A stretch of DNA of 64,000 bases from Portunus trituberculatus (GCF_017591435.1 NC_059268.1:13996684-14060683); one strand, 5' to 3'; positions 12,009-25,956 are shown, numbered from the stretch's first letter. Numbers and translations are program-made. Notes: generated from the sequence alone by a model not told the origin.

Positions 12009-13354
12009 GTGAAAGTAATATATTCTTGTGTGGAGCAAGCGTGTTAGGGTCGTTTGTGATCTGTGGCTCCAGGGATGCGGACCCCGATCAGCCCCCTCCC
12101 CGCCCCGCCCCCTCCAGCTTCACCTGCTTGGTGTTGTCTGCTTCAGCAGTGCAGCATCACGGCCAGGCTGGGGGCGGAGAGGGAAGGTGCTCAGCGGCGG
12201 GAAGTCAGCGCGATGCCTCAGTGCTTAGTAACTAAATTCTGCCCGATGTCTTGATATGGGCCAAGGTCACTTTCAGAGCACCACCTTACCTGATGTTTTT
12301 TCTCTCTCTCTTTCTTTACTAAATAATGCACTTACAATCTTGTATTATATATGATTTCCGGGAAGTAATTATAGTCTGTTTATCTGCTTCATTTTTAATA
12401 CACAATAAATACCGTTGTATGTGGGGAATTTGTTCCAACCTTCGAAGTTCCTAAGCCATTTAACTCGCCTGGGCTTAGATGAATTATCACTGCTACACGT
12501 GTTTCTTGGCTGACATTTGGAAGTTCATCATAGCTGAGAACTAATGACACTAAGGCGGGGACTCACATATTGGAAACCATGCACTGTTTTTGGGGGATGG
12601 GAGGACGGGGAGGTTGCCCAGGTGTCAAATACGTTACTCTGCGTCATAGAAGGCACCTTTTGATCTATAGGAGTATGTAGTACAAGGGCGGGTTATGAAG
12701 CCGGGCGGCCTTGACCACCTATAAAAGTTATGGCTACAAAAAGAATACATTTCATCCTGTGGAAGAGAGTACGTATATGTTACCTTTACTGTTTGTGTTC
12801 ATCCTGACAACAAGGCTGATGCTCGGATGTTGTTTCCAGTGTGTGTGTGTGTGTGTGTGTCAACATTAGAGTAGTGTCGCAAGGTAAAGTGGAAATGAAA
12901 TACCGTCAACACCGCCGCTTCAAGGACTTTAGATTAGTTGAAAATAATAACGGAACAACGCGGAAAGCGGCCAATGAAACGCACACCATTAAATCTAGTA
13001 ATTGTTATTCATTTAATACGACACTGCCACTTCCATCCCTTTATTTTTCCTCCAGTCTAAACACTCTGGGCTGGAGTATTTCAAGTGACAGGCTTTCCTA
13101 AGAAGACTGTCAGTATGTTGGACTTTGGAATAAGGAAAAGCATGAAATACAGTAGGAGTGATTGCGGGAGGTTAGGCGGCATCCGGTAACAACTGCACGA
13201 GAGCTGTTAGGCCATCAGACGGTAGCTAACCTTGACGAGTGTAGTTCATCGGGCAATTATCACTGACTAGCTTGGTTTTCGTTTAGAGGACGCGTTTCCT
13301 GCAATAAATACTCAGTGAAACTCCCCGTGAATACTACCGTAGCGAGAATACCAT

Positions 13355-13355
13355 T

Positions 13356-13396
<41 letters not shown>
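13355..13396. repeat. (CA)n array
   Basis: Uninterrupted CA dinucleotides. Confidence 0.92.
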
Positions 13397-13397
<1 letters not shown>

Positions 13398-14280
13398 CTT
13401 AACATCATTTTAAACGCCAAACAAGTCACAGTCAGAGGTTTATAATGAACAGTACAGTGGCCTTAAACAGTGGCCCTAAACCTCACCCCGGGCAGACACA
13501 GTAGCAATTAACGCCAAAGGGATACTCTTGTGCAGTAACTAAATGCGACCAACCAGTGCTTACCGTAGATCAGTGTGCGGGGGCTGTACTTTAATCGTGT
13601 TTGGACTTGTCAGCCAGGAAAAAGGGGGAGTGTTTTAAGGGTATTGTTGGTAATAAGGTGTGTTCTCCAAGGTATTTGTAGATATCTGAACTCTTTCTTT
13701 TATTTCAATCCACAATTTATAACATGTTCTAATGATATTCCGTTCTTTTAATTTGTTCTATATTTTTTTTCCTGTCTCTGTTCTTTCTGTTTTCTTTTCT
13801 AATTCTGATCAGTGTTTTTTCCTATAGCTTTTTCTTTTCCTCGTTTTTACACTTTGCATTCAATTTCTCCACGATATACGTCCCTTTCTTCACCAATCTA
13901 TTCCCTACAACCTCCCATTCCTTACTTACCAATTATATTCTACCTCTCGGGACACCAGTATCATCACCAGTATCTTCGCAGTGTCCTTGCTGGCTATACG
14001 TCTCCGTCAGGCAGGTGTTGGATGAAAGAGGCAACGATACATTCCCAGCAAACATAACCTTGGACCGGCAGATGGTGTTGGTGGACTACTGACAGATAGC
14101 ATTATTTTCACTACCCTAGCATATAATTGTTCTCAGTAGCTGTATTGAAACATCGCTCATTCGTTTCTCAGGCCACTCGACAGGTATTAATAGGCGTACA
14201 GGTACTGTTTGGCACGTTAGGTATATATAGAACATTGGATAAACATTCCCTCTCGGAGTCTGCGTGTCTGTTATGTGGAG

Positions 14281-14344
14281 AGAGAGAGAGAGAGAGAGAG
14301 AGAGCGCTGGGACGGGAACAAAGCCACTTTCTGCGCCAGCCTGG

Positions 14345-14400
<56 letters not shown>

Positions 14401-14454
14401 GTATGGGAGGGAAAAGAAAGAAAGGAAGGTATGGTGGGGAAATCCTCCATCGGG

Positions 14455-14494
<40 letters not shown>

Positions 14495-14725
14495 GGAGAC
14501 TACTGAGTATTAATAGTGAACCAACGGGGGGTATAGGTAGGTGGGTATTTGGGGGCGTGGGGCGAAGGGGTGGGGTGGGCAGTAACAGATCACACGACCT
14601 CGATGCTGAGTGAGTCTTGTGGGGGTCAGACATTGGCGAGGGGGGGGAGGGGCTGAGGGTCGAGGGGGTGTCGAGAGGTTCTGTGGAGCGCCGTGACCCT
14701 TGACAGTATACAGTGTTTTCTCTTT

Positions 14726-14801
<76 letters not shown>
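14281..14801. repeat. (GA)n, (CA)n and (TC)n cluster
   Basis: (GA)n at 14281-14304 and 14350-14397, (AC)n at 14455-14492 and (TC)n at 14727-14801. The GA and TC arrays are inverted relative to each other. A pyrimidine-rich stretch continues to about 15100. Confidence 0.92.
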
Positions 14802-14803
<2 letters not shown>

Positions 14804-15329
14804 GGTAATTTCATCTTCCTTCCCTTCCTTACCTCTCTTCTTCCATTCTTTGCCGTATTTCCCTTCTCATGTTTCTTCTCTTTCATTTACCTCCCTTCTC
14901 TTCTATTATTTCATTTCCTTAACTCCATTTTCCTCATTTCCTTTGTATCTCCACGTATTCCTCCTTTCCTTAACTTCCTCACCTTCATCACCTCACCCTT
15001 CTCCCCTCTTTATTCCCCCTCACCCTCTTCCACTTCCCCTACCTGCTTTTTCCCTTCACCTCCCGCACCCTCAGCCTCACCTTCCTCTCCCTCCTTCATC
15101 TCCGTCACTCGCTGATGTCACGGCATGCACACAGGAATAGTTAAGGTACCGCTAGACAGCATATTCATCTCAGGGAAGGCTTTTTTTTTTAGTCTCATTT
15201 ATTCTACTGTGCTTTATTAGGAGGGAACTTTGAGTATGTTTAGGAGTGATGCGTTTTTTTTTTTTTTTTTTGTATTAGTGGTGTTAGATTGTAGACTATT
15301 TTGAAACTGTCTCGAGAGGTGGGAGGTGT

Positions 15330-15334
<5 letters not shown>

Positions 15335-15385
<51 letters not shown>

Positions 15386-15441
15386 CATACAGTCAAAAAG
15401 CATTAATGGATTGAATAGAAAAAAGAAAAACGTATAAATAA

Positions 15442-15477
<36 letters not shown>

Positions 15478-15606
15478 AAATAATTAAATCGAGAACTAGG
15501 CACCTATATTACGGACCCCACCTGGCCATCACTGCAACGCCCCCCCTCCTACACACATACACAATGATGCTGAAAAAAAAAATAGAAAAAAGGCATTATT
15601 TTTCCT

Positions 15607-15686
<80 letters not shown>

Positions 15687-15700
15687 CCTCTCCTCTCCTC
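15335..15700. repeat. Two (GT)n arrays and a (TC)n array
   Basis: (GT)n at 15335-15383 and 15444-15473, then (TC)n at 15610-15682 grading into TCTCC repeats. Confidence 0.92.
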
Positions 15701-15752
15701 ACATTTGCCTCTGGACACTACCCCTTTCAATATTCACTGACACAGCCACACA

Positions 15753-15779
15753 CCTAACCTAACCTAACCTAACCTAACC
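15753..15779 (+). repeat. Arthropod telomere-type repeat (CCTAA)5
   Basis: Five perfect CCTAA units (complement TTAGG, the ancestral arthropod telomere repeat) lie inside the intron, after a (TC)n array. Confidence 0.85.
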
Positions 15780-16093
15780 CAACAACAGCAGCATTGGTCA
15801 CTTGTATCAAAACTCGCTGCTATGAAGTTTAGCTTAGATAGACCAATAGAAGCAGGTCTCATCCCTCCTTCAAATTTGTCAGGTATTTTAACACAGGTTT
15901 CATAAGCACTACTCTTCAAAGGGCATGGAGTTCTTTAGTGTGTGTGTGTGTGTGTTATCTTTCTTTTTTTGATTAATAATGTGGAGTTATTAAATTGTCA
16001 GTGGAATCATGAAAGCGTCTTTATAAACCACTTTTTATCACTAATCGGTTGAAAGTTGTTCAGATAAGAGGCTTAGAGTACAATCCTGTGACT

Positions 16094-16097
<4 letters not shown>

Positions 16098-16165
<68 letters not shown>

Positions 16166-16207
16166 ACCTGTTTTTATACTTTTATCGATAGTTTTAGTTC
16201 TTTTTAC

Positions 16208-16290
<83 letters not shown>
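16098..16290 (+). repeat. Two (TC)n arrays just upstream of the 16338 exon
   Basis: Arrays at 16098-16160 and 16211-16290. The second ends 47 bases before the exon acceptor. Confidence 0.95.
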
Positions 16291-16297
<7 letters not shown>

Positions 16298-16337
16298 CCG
16301 GAGCTCTTATTAACGGCCATTGTTCCTTGTGTTTCAG

Positions 16338-16529
16338 TGCCGGGTCCGCCTGAGAACCTGACGCTGATTCGGGTTCATGACCGCTCGGTGGACCTGCAAT
16401 GGAACCAGCCCACGCAGCCCAATGGAGAGATACGAGGCTACCGTGTCTATTTCATGAAGGGCAACTATACCAGCGTGAAGACGGTCCGGTCCAGCGAGCC
16501 CAGCATCCAGTTCACTCTGCCAGGTCTAG
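16338..16529 (+). CDS. Ptp99A: RPTP exon: N-terminal two-thirds of FN3 domain
   Basis: The acceptor is CCTTGTGTTTCAG at the end of 16325-16337 and the donor is GTCAGT at 16530; the exon is phase 1 at both ends. The translation starts V-PGPPENLTLIRVHDRSVDL, then QWNQPTQPNGEIRGYRVYF and ends IQFTLPGL. It shows the FN3 landmarks: P..P.NL at the start, the core Trp in LQWNQP, the P.NGEIRGYRVYF strand and an L.GL before the next exon. Potential N-glycosylation sites are NLT and NYT, fitting an extracellular location. The terminal G joins AA of the next exon to give GL-E-PNTQFRVW, a textbook FN3 'gLePnTqY' motif, which confirms the join across a 34-kb intron. Two long (TC)n arrays lie just upstream of the acceptor. 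Confidence 0.93.
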
Positions 16530-16924
16530 GTCAGTCATGTGTTGTGTTGAGTTGGGTGGTGGTGGTGGTGGTGGGAAATGCAGGTGCGGGTTTGTAGATT
16601 ATTATTATTTTTGTTTTAATGTAAGACGGGAAAGTCGTCCAAGGGCAACAAAATAAAGATAAATAATAGACCCACTTAGTTGCCAGCCCCCTTCCACACA
16701 GGTTTGGTATTTCTTGCACCCACTGCATTTCCATCTTCCCATGACCTGAACTCATTTAAAAGATAGGTTTTTAAAATATGTATCCCCCTTTCTTTAGGCC
16801 AACTCTCTCGAATCTGCACGGGGACTAGCAACTGAGTCTTTTAATTTTATTCTATTTTACTTATTTATTTATTTTTATTATTTATTTTCTCTTTGTCGCC
16901 AGTTTTCCCCTCTTACATAAAAAG

Positions 16925-16974
16925 GAGATCGATTTACAGGGTGTTATTAAAAGGTGATCGATTTACAGGGTGTC
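16925..16974 (+). repeat. Short direct duplication
   Basis: GATCGATTTACAGGGTGTTA and GATCGATTTACAGGGTGTCA occur in tandem about 26 bases apart. Confidence 0.8.
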
Positions 16975-17443
16975 ATTGCTTTGTATGATACATTATGTCG
17001 TGTTCCTTGTATCATGTGGTGTTAGGATGTGTGTGGTTCTGACTGTGGGTGTAGAAATAGTCAGTCTTTCTCAGTGTAGTTTAACCCTTTCATCAGTATT
17101 TATCACCTTTTTCTTTAATTACTAACCACTGTGACCTTTTTCTCGTTCTAGTCACTTCTAAATTACAATCTTTTTTTTTTTTATCATGTTATTTTATTTG
17201 TGCTTGTAAAGGTTCTATGTATTTAAGTGGTGTGAATATCGCTGTAAAAATTATGTATCTACCACACTCGCCACTCTACCACTTGATATAGCCACTCTCG
17301 CAGTAGCCACAGAGTACTTTTACACCGCCACCTAACCACGACGCTCACTGCCACTTGCGAGTACAACCACCACTTCTATTCACCACTGTCATGTACAGTA
17401 ACCGCAGCTTTTAACATTGCTACTACTGCTACTAACTACTATT

Positions 17444-17445
17444 TT

Positions 17446-17481
<36 letters not shown>

Positions 17482-17521
17482 TATTATTATTACCACCACC
17501 ATCGCCACTACTGCTACTTTT

Positions 17522-17601
<80 letters not shown>

Positions 17602-17604
17602 CAT

Positions 17605-17639
<35 letters not shown>

Positions 17640-17686
17640 AAAGCTAAGCATCTGACTATGATTTATACAGTAACTGCAACTCTTAA

Positions 17687-17742
<56 letters not shown>
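17444..17742. repeat. (ACT)n trinucleotide arrays
   Basis: ACT repeats at 17444-17640, with a few CAC/ATT interruptions, and again at 17691-17742. Confidence 0.93.
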
Positions 17743-18441
17743 ATGAAGAACATCTGACCGTGATTAGTGGAAAAGTGAGTACAATTATAAATATCGTTGT
17801 TCTACTGAAACCTGTCTTAGTTATGTGTCAACCTATTGGCTACATGTTATCGTGAGTTTGTCATATAGTGATTGACAGCTGATAAGACGGAGGAGTCGTA
17901 CAGGGAAGCGTCTTATCGTAATCCTTTGTAACACTCCTTGTTTCTTTCCTATAAGCCATTAAAGCCAGTTAGACACTTCAACAGCACCGCCTCTTAGATT
18001 GTTGTGGCCTATAGTCTGTCTTCTAAAATGGTCCTGGATTTAAAACATGATGTAATTTATTGATAACGTCATTGATTTGATTTGAATAATACTTGTTTTC
18101 TGTTGATCAACGCACTTATTACAAGGACAGCTCACGGTTTTCCTCCTGGGACACCATTCAAACCCCTGGAGCCACTTTAGAGTAGACAGACTATAGCAAG
18201 GAAGGAAAGAGGGGAATATAGGAAAGAAAAATGCGTATATATACATTTTTTTTTTTTCAATGTTTTTTTTAATGGGTGAAATTACTTAGCCTCAACAATC
18301 TCCCTTAGCATCCAATGATTGTTCGGTAGTTCTGTGCATTGTTATTGATCGTTTTATCTACTCATTTAGTTATCTGTCTCTCTTTTACTGATAGACCTGC
18401 CTTTATGTTTTTTATCACCTTTGTAGCTATAGTTCTTGTTA

Positions 18442-18444
<3 letters not shown>

Positions 18445-18533
<89 letters not shown>

Positions 18534-18796
18534 CACCACACCACACCACTACATAATGATTTCCCCGACACTGAGGATCCAAACAATGGTGACCCCAATA
18601 GGCAATCCGAAGCAGACTCCTCCAAGGGCAGTGCAGAAACAGATCCGGTGCATTGTGATTAGCGGGGCAGTGTCACGGTGCCAGCTGACCTCATGGCTGT
18701 GGCGCTGGTCAGGCAGACGCTCAATCAATGGCGTGTTTGTACTTGTTAAGGCGAGGAGGAGAAGGGGATGAGAAGTTAGGGGGGCAGGGAAAGGGA

Positions 18797-18838
<42 letters not shown>

Positions 18839-18979
18839 TATGGTGTGATTTCTCTCTCTCTCTCTCTCTCTTTTTCTTTCTTTCATTCATTCATCCATTC
18901 ATTCATTCTTTCTTTCTTTCTTTCTTTCTTTCTTTCATTCATTCATTCATTCATTCATTCATTTTCTTTCTTTCTTTCT

Positions 18980-19062
<83 letters not shown>
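18445..19062. repeat. (TC)n, (GA)n and TTCT/ATTC tetranucleotide cluster
   Basis: (TC)n at 18445-18529, (GA)n at 18799-18833, (TC)n at 18852-18871, alternating TTCT and ATTC tetranucleotides at 18872-18970, and (TC)n at 18980-19062. Confidence 0.93.
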
Positions 19063-19065
<3 letters not shown>

Positions 19066-19440
19066 TCATTTTCGTATATTATATAGTATAGTAACCCTGC
19101 ACATTATCCCTCATGGCTGTGATGACTCCTGTTCTTTCACGTTGAGATGGTTATTTATTCACGAGTAGTCTGTGTTTACAAATGATTTATTGTAGAAAAC
19201 GTTATTCTTTTTAGTACAAGAAAATGGGTGAGAAACTTCAGGAAATGTAACACAAGCTCAAATTTCCTAAATCATGCTGGTAATAGTGCTTGAGTCATCT
19301 TGAGGTTTAGGTAAGGACTTAGACATTATTTAAACCACTCATACCCACTAACTGATGAAGGCAAATGTATCATAAGTGCACCAATCAGGAACAACCGACT
19401 TAGGCCAAAAATCTATTAAAAAAAAAAAAACATGGTCTTT

Positions 19441-19652
19441 TTAACTCCTTGGGAACATAGACGTATTTTTCTTTGATTTATGGGTACAATTAGACGATTT
19501 TGTATACATTAGGAAGGGTCTGTGGAGGTCAAAAGATTAATGGGCTGGAGTCTTCACCAGTTTAATCCCCGCATGTGTTTCTGGAGCTGAATAGAATCAA
19601 ATAGTAAGCAGAATGAATATGGAAACGCGTCTTGGTAATGAAAGGGGTCAAT
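19441..19652 (-). mobile_element. TTAA-flanked MITE copy 5
   Basis: It is in reverse orientation and starts TTAACTCCTTGGGAACATAG. The interior contains ACATTAGGAAGGGTCTGTGG and AGATTAATGGGCTGGAG, and the end is GGTAATGAAAGGGGTCAA. Confidence 0.8.
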
Positions 19653-20208
19653 GAAGTCGACTATATACATACATAAATAACCATCCTTGATTCGTGTTAG
19701 TTACAATACTTGAACCTAACTTTGTCTTTGTGTTTGAGATGCACGGCCGGAGGGAGCTCACCGTAATGCGGTTTATATATAATAGGTGCAGGAAGGCGTG
19801 ACCAAGGGTGGATGCCTGAACGTCTGCTCCGCCTCACTGCTCACGGAAGTGCTGTCAAAACCCATCAGAGCAGAATTTTTTTATTATTATTATTATTCCT
19901 CACGGCAACACATACGAGTCAGTCTTGTAGTTGCAGTAGTTAGACTGATGGAGGTTATTTGAGTGTTAAGAAGGATATGATAAGGTATACACAAGATCTT
20001 CAGGGTTAGTGATCAGGGAAAGGGCTATTAGTGAAGGGTTTAATCTTTTTTATTTAGTTTATAGATGGGGTAGAGGAAATTGGCTCACGAATTAGAGTGT
20101 AATAGCCTCAGTAATCAGGTTATCAGTGCGGAGTCAATATGAAGCGTTAAAGAAGTATTAGATAAAAGTATGAATTATCTTAGAGAGGTTTCCTGACGTT
20201 TCTCTCTC

Positions 20209-20622
<414 letters not shown>

Positions 20623-21144
20623 CAAGTTATCAGTTATATTTTTTTTTCTTTTCGTTATTGATTTATCTATATGACTTTTTCTATTAATTCTTACCTTGTG
20701 TTAGCTTTCTCTCATCACATTTTTTTATTACGTTTTCATTTCTCGTTAATCATTTAATGCGATAAGCGACAATGTACAGCAGTAGGAAATGTGTATGAAA
20801 TTATTTTAAACACGTGCAGGATAAGAAGTTGATCTAAAGAGAAAGTCATTTTTTGCCAGTTTTTGCCAATTTCTATTCGTTGGATGTTTGAAGATGACTG
20901 TAGAAGTAAGTGTAGAGTATAAGAAGAAACCTCTCGGAATTTTTAGTTTGTGACTTACGAAACGATGAAAAAGTGTGAATAAGTGAGAGACGAAAGATTG
21001 ACACTTATAAACAACAACAGAAACAACGCACAACAACAACAGCATTAAAAAAAAAAAGGGAAGATAAAAGAATGGATTGGTAAGAAAGGAAGAAAAAAAC
21101 AAACAGAGGAGTGACAATATGTAATAGCTAGAGACGAAGATTAA

Positions 21145-21357
21145 CTAACTCCTTCACTACCATGTCGCGTTTCCATATCCATCCTGCTTACAATTTGATG
21201 ATTTCATACACCTTCAGAAACTTACGTGGAGGTTAAAATATTAAAGACCATGGCCATTAATCTTCTGACCTTAATACACCCTTCCTAGTATCAATAAAAT
21301 CGTCTTGCCACACCCAGAAAATCGAGGTAAAATGTGTCTCAGTATTGAAGGGGTTTA
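21145..21357 (+). mobile_element. TTAA-flanked MITE copy 6
   Basis: The left end CTAACTCCTTCACTACCATG is slightly mutated. The right end CTCAGTATTGAAGGGGTTTA and the interior ACACCTTCAGAAACTTACGT identify it. Confidence 0.8.
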
Positions 21358-21360
21358 AGT

Positions 21361-21541
21361 ATACCAAAATAAAGTTAGTGTAGATAAGTAGATAAGTTAA
21401 TATAGAAATGTATAGGTAAGTTGGTGTATTTAAGTGTAAATATAAATGTATAGATGTATAGATAGGAATGTAAATAAATGTATAGGTAAGTTGTAGATAT
21501 GTGTAGATAAGTGTACATAAGTTAGTGTAGATAAATGTAAG
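21361..21541 (+). repeat. Degenerate GTAGATAAGT/ATGTATAG repeat
   Basis: GTGTAGATAAG, AAATGTATAGGTAAGTT and ATAAGTTA words recur throughout about 180 bp. Confidence 0.65.
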
Positions 21542-22032
21542 TTATGATCCTCTTGTGAAGTTAATTATCGTCACGTTTTTTTTTTTTTTTTTCAATTTAA
21601 AAGTTATGACCTTTTTTTTTCATTAACTCATCCGTGTTTGACCTTTTTAATGATTAAGTTGACATTAAGTGGGACATCTTCTCTCTTTTCTTTCCTTTTT
21701 CGTCATTAAAGTATCGCCAGTTATGTTTTTTTTTTTTTTTTTTTTTCGTTGTCATTGTTCGTTCGTTTCTTTGTAACTTCTTTCTTCATTAAGTTAGTAC
21801 GTACATAATTTTTTTTCATATCTTCTTCATTAAGTTATTACCACGTGCATTCTTTCTTTAAGTTATTACCGCGTGCATTATTTATTTATTTACTTTTCAG
21901 TGTGGCGTTCTTTGTCTTTATATTGTCACCTTCCTCGTTAGTTCTTTAATCAGTCAATCAATCAGCCATCTTCCTCTGCGTGTGTAATGTTATAGTATTT
22001 TTTTTTTCTACGAGGTTTGCCTGGGGAACTTA

Positions 22033-22034
<2 letters not shown>

Positions 22035-22093
<59 letters not shown>

Positions 22094-22100
22094 TGCAGTT

Positions 22101-22162
<62 letters not shown>
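22035..22162. repeat. (GT)n then (TC)n
   Basis: (GT)n at 22035-22092 and (TC)n at 22105-22162, separated by 12 bases. Confidence 0.94.
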
Positions 22163-22165
<3 letters not shown>

Positions 22166-23284
22166 TCCACCTCATCACACCAGCAAGGCCTGTCAACAAC
22201 AATTATTCAGCCTCCCACATAATATTTTTGCTCCTTAATCCCCTGTCTAAAATTTCCCTTTATTATCTTATCCAGCCATACATAAACTTTTCTTTCTTCT
22301 TTTCTTACCAATCCATCCCTTTTACTCCCTTTTTCTGTTGTTAGTAACTGTCGATCTCTCTCTTGCCTCACAAATTCTTAGCGTTCCGTTCCTTTTCATT
22401 GATTTAGTGCGCCCTACTGACATTATCACCGCCACCACCACCACCTACGCTGCTGTTAATTCCCTACCTGGATGTATCGGTGCATCCTCTTTCTCCATTG
22501 ATTGACGCACGGTGGTGACATCTGCTCTGCTCCTGCCTTGGACTTCTTTTCTGCTTGTTTAGAGGGGGATGGGTTTTCTCAGTTCACACTATGCCTGGCT
22601 GTTTTCGTGTCTCTTTCAGCATTGATAGGCATGTGACAGTGACTTCTATGAAACACTTTTGCTCCACACCGTCTTTCAAGGCTTTAGTTGATGGGAAGTT
22701 TGTTTGTAATGTGTTTTTTAGTATTCTAGTGACAGATTAACAAGACTTTTACTTTATTTACACGAGAAATACTCTTCAGAATCCGGCTGATCATCTCTGT
22801 AGCCTTTGAAAATAGTGGTAGTGAGAGAATACAGATCATAGAAATATATCCCGTGCTGCTTTTGCTCTCCACGGACACTAAGTTCGTATGTCGTTTCCGT
22901 TTACAGCAAACCTAACGTACCACAGTGGAAAACCTCATGCTTGAAGTGCTTAGAAATTTACCATTTACCATAGAATATAGTAGTAGTAGTAGTAGCAGTG
23001 TATGCAGATAGACAGGCCTTTGCTGGCTAACCCTGAAAATATGAGCTGTCCCCACTATCAGTATTAGGTATAAACAAACAGACCCTGTGCTAGCTAACCC
23101 TGACTGTCCGCCTTCCGTGTCTGAGACGTGTTTGCACATCACCTAGACACGGACCTCATGCACGCATATCAATTAGCCCGATCAATAGCAGTGATAATGT
23201 CCACACCACCGCCGCGCCCTTCACCACTATACAGTGAGCGAGCACCAGTCTTATGGGATGCCTCTTTGTGTTCTTGCATGCCTG

Positions 23285-23287
<3 letters not shown>

Positions 23288-23345
<58 letters not shown>

Positions 23346-23502
23346 TGTAGGAGGGAATTCAGAAAATAATGACAACAACAACAACAACAACAACAACAGG
23401 GAGGGGGAGGAGGAGGAGGAGGAGGAGGAAGAAGAAAAAACAATGGTAGAAGAATTCGAGTAGTAATGATGTAACGTAACAAAGAAAAAATACACACCCT
23501 TG

Positions 23503-23557
<55 letters not shown>

Positions 23558-23744
23558 GAGCGGCGAGCCACTAGCCAGCCATGTCTTGCGGTCACAGTTC
23601 CTTGGTGTTGGGACTCGTGACGCGGCGGCGATGTGGTGACGGACCTTCCTCTCTTCCTGTCTTTCTGTGGCCGCCCGTAATTCGCCAGTCACTCTCCAAC
23701 TAAAGACGAATCGGAGGCGGTGGTCACTTTTTAGCCGCAGGTCC

Positions 23745-23780
<36 letters not shown>

Positions 23781-23835
23781 AGTCGTGTGGTAGGAGGAGG
23801 AAGCGAGGATGTTGAGGCCTACTAGTTCTTTTGTC

Positions 23836-23896
<61 letters not shown>

Positions 23897-23993
23897 AAGG
23901 TATTTCCGTTAGCGAGGGCATTCCTTTGTTGATAACGGTGTGTGTTTGTGTTTATGTTTACAAGTGGGTATACTTTGAGCACATACGCGTGGC

Positions 23994-24064
<71 letters not shown>

Positions 24065-24112
24065 GTATTCTTGCCTTGGTTTTGTCTTTGTGTATTTGTT
24101 CTCTTAGTCTTT

Positions 24113-24180
<68 letters not shown>
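23288..24180. repeat. Cluster of six CA/GT arrays
   Basis: (CA)n at 23288-23332 followed by GA, CAA and GGA runs to 23435, (CA)n at 23505-23554, then (GT)n at 23747-23776, 23840-23894, 23996-24060 and 24116-24179. The CA arrays are inverted relative to the GT arrays. Confidence 0.93.
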
Positions 24181-24182
<2 letters not shown>

Positions 24183-24935
24183 TCTGTAGTCTACACACTC
24201 TTGGTTTCGTTTGGCCAGCACGTGTTGTCTGAAGGAAACAGGTGAAGATGCAGAGATACACACCTGTAATTAACTTCACCTGGGCAACAAGCAATTTAAC
24301 CCTTACTTTTTCAATAGAGATGAGTAGCAAGTCACGATAATGACATCCTCAGTAGTGATGGCTCTTGAACATTATTCCATTGGGCACGTCAGCCTCATCT
24401 GCACGCCAAGTTAAATGTGACTGATCCCACTTAATGCCCTCTCTCCTCCACCCTCTCGTGCAATTGACTCTCAAAAGGTTATCTCAAAAGGCTATCTCTC
24501 TACACCAGGCTGCTCTGAGATGTTGGCGAGTCCTTCACTACAGGCTGGGAAGTGCAGGCTAGGTGTGTCTGAAGTAAGACTAAGGATGAAACTGAAGAAA
24601 GAAGGGGAAAGGCTTCATTGGCTACAGATTATGCTCATCCCTTCACTCCCTCCTTTCCTCACGCCCTCCCTCTGCTATTCAGATCCCAGAATTCTCCCTT
24701 CACTACGGCCCTTCCTCCTTCCCTCTCCCACCGGCCCTAATACTAGAAGCGCTCCTCTCTCTCCCTCCCTCCCTTCCTGACCCTCGCCTTTTTCCCCTCT
24801 CTCCCCTCAGCCCGGTTTCTCATCTTACATATGGCCACCTCCCCTCCCTGCCTGTGTGTGTGTGTGTGTCCCGTGGGGCTGTGGTGCTTCCCCCAAAGGC
24901 ATCCTCCCTTTCTCCCTATCATCATTCGGCTACTT

Positions 24936-24936
<1 letters not shown>

Positions 24937-24990
<54 letters not shown>
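24937..24990. repeat. (CTA)n array
   Basis: About 18 CTA trinucleotides. Confidence 0.93.
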
Positions 24991-25470
24991 GTCTTGCTAA
25001 TTTGTATCCCTTGCTGGTCCCGCTGGAGACAAAATCACGTGAAGAGTATTTTCCTGGTTACAATTTGAATGAATCGGGTTAATCCACCTAATTGGCCCTT
25101 TGACTGAACCTTAAACATTGTCCTCAAACCAAATTGAAGCTTTCCCTGTCAAAAACCAGCCCGAACTTAAGACATAAAGAACTGGTATGTCTAGCCTGCC
25201 TGTGCTATACTGAAGGTGTGACTTACAATACATGCATACCACAGAACCATTGACGCGGCTGAAAATTGACACAGACAAAGCAAATATTTACCATGCCGAG
25301 GTTGACGATCGTGCACCTGGACCTGTTTGCTTTCCCACGCTGTCGTAAACCATCCCAGAGCCACGTGTCGCTGTCATTGCAGGCTTGATGGCACCTAATG
25401 AATACCACTGATGATACTTCTATTCCCCTTTCGTTAGGTTACTGTTATGATTGAAATGGTAATTTCTACC

Positions 25471-25639
25471 TTAACTCTTTCAGTACTATGTGGCTGATTT
25501 GCTTACCTCCATGCATTGTATTGGCCGGAAGTTGCAAAAATCTGTTCTTTCTTTTCATAACTTGTTTTATTATGTCTTAAGTTTTCCATGCATCGTTTCT
25601 AGTGTCGTAAATTGTTAGGTACTGAAGGGAAAGGTTTAA
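25471..25639. mobile_element. Related TTAA element with a different interior
   Basis: The left end TTAACTCTTTCAGTACTATG and the right end GGTACTGAAGGGAAAGGTTT(AA) resemble the MITE family termini. The 170-bp interior shares nothing recognisable with the other copies. Confidence 0.45.
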
Positions 25640-25953
25640 TTTGGTATGACTGGTGGATACAGACTCTCTTCTTTCTTTTTTTATATACAGGGAATGCCAC
25701 GTGTAGGTTTGATGGGTTCTTGCACCTTTCCTGACGCCTTTATTTCTTATCAGATAAATTAGGTCCAAAAGGATTCAAGAAGTTCAAGGTATTATAATTG
25801 AGGGAAGACGCTAAACACAGTGAAGGTGGAAGGAGAGTGTTGCTCGACTTGTGCCCACGACTGTACTGTATTGCTTAGTAACCTCGCCTCCTGTACTAAC
25901 CCTTACTTTACCAGGCTACCTTCCTTCCCTACACCTCACCCTCCCTTCACCTT

Positions 25954-25956
<3 letters not shown>

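Noticed and set aside
23128..24330. CRISPR-like regular spacing of repeats
   Set aside because: The regular elements are CA/GT microsatellites in a eukaryotic intron, not direct repeats with unique spacers.
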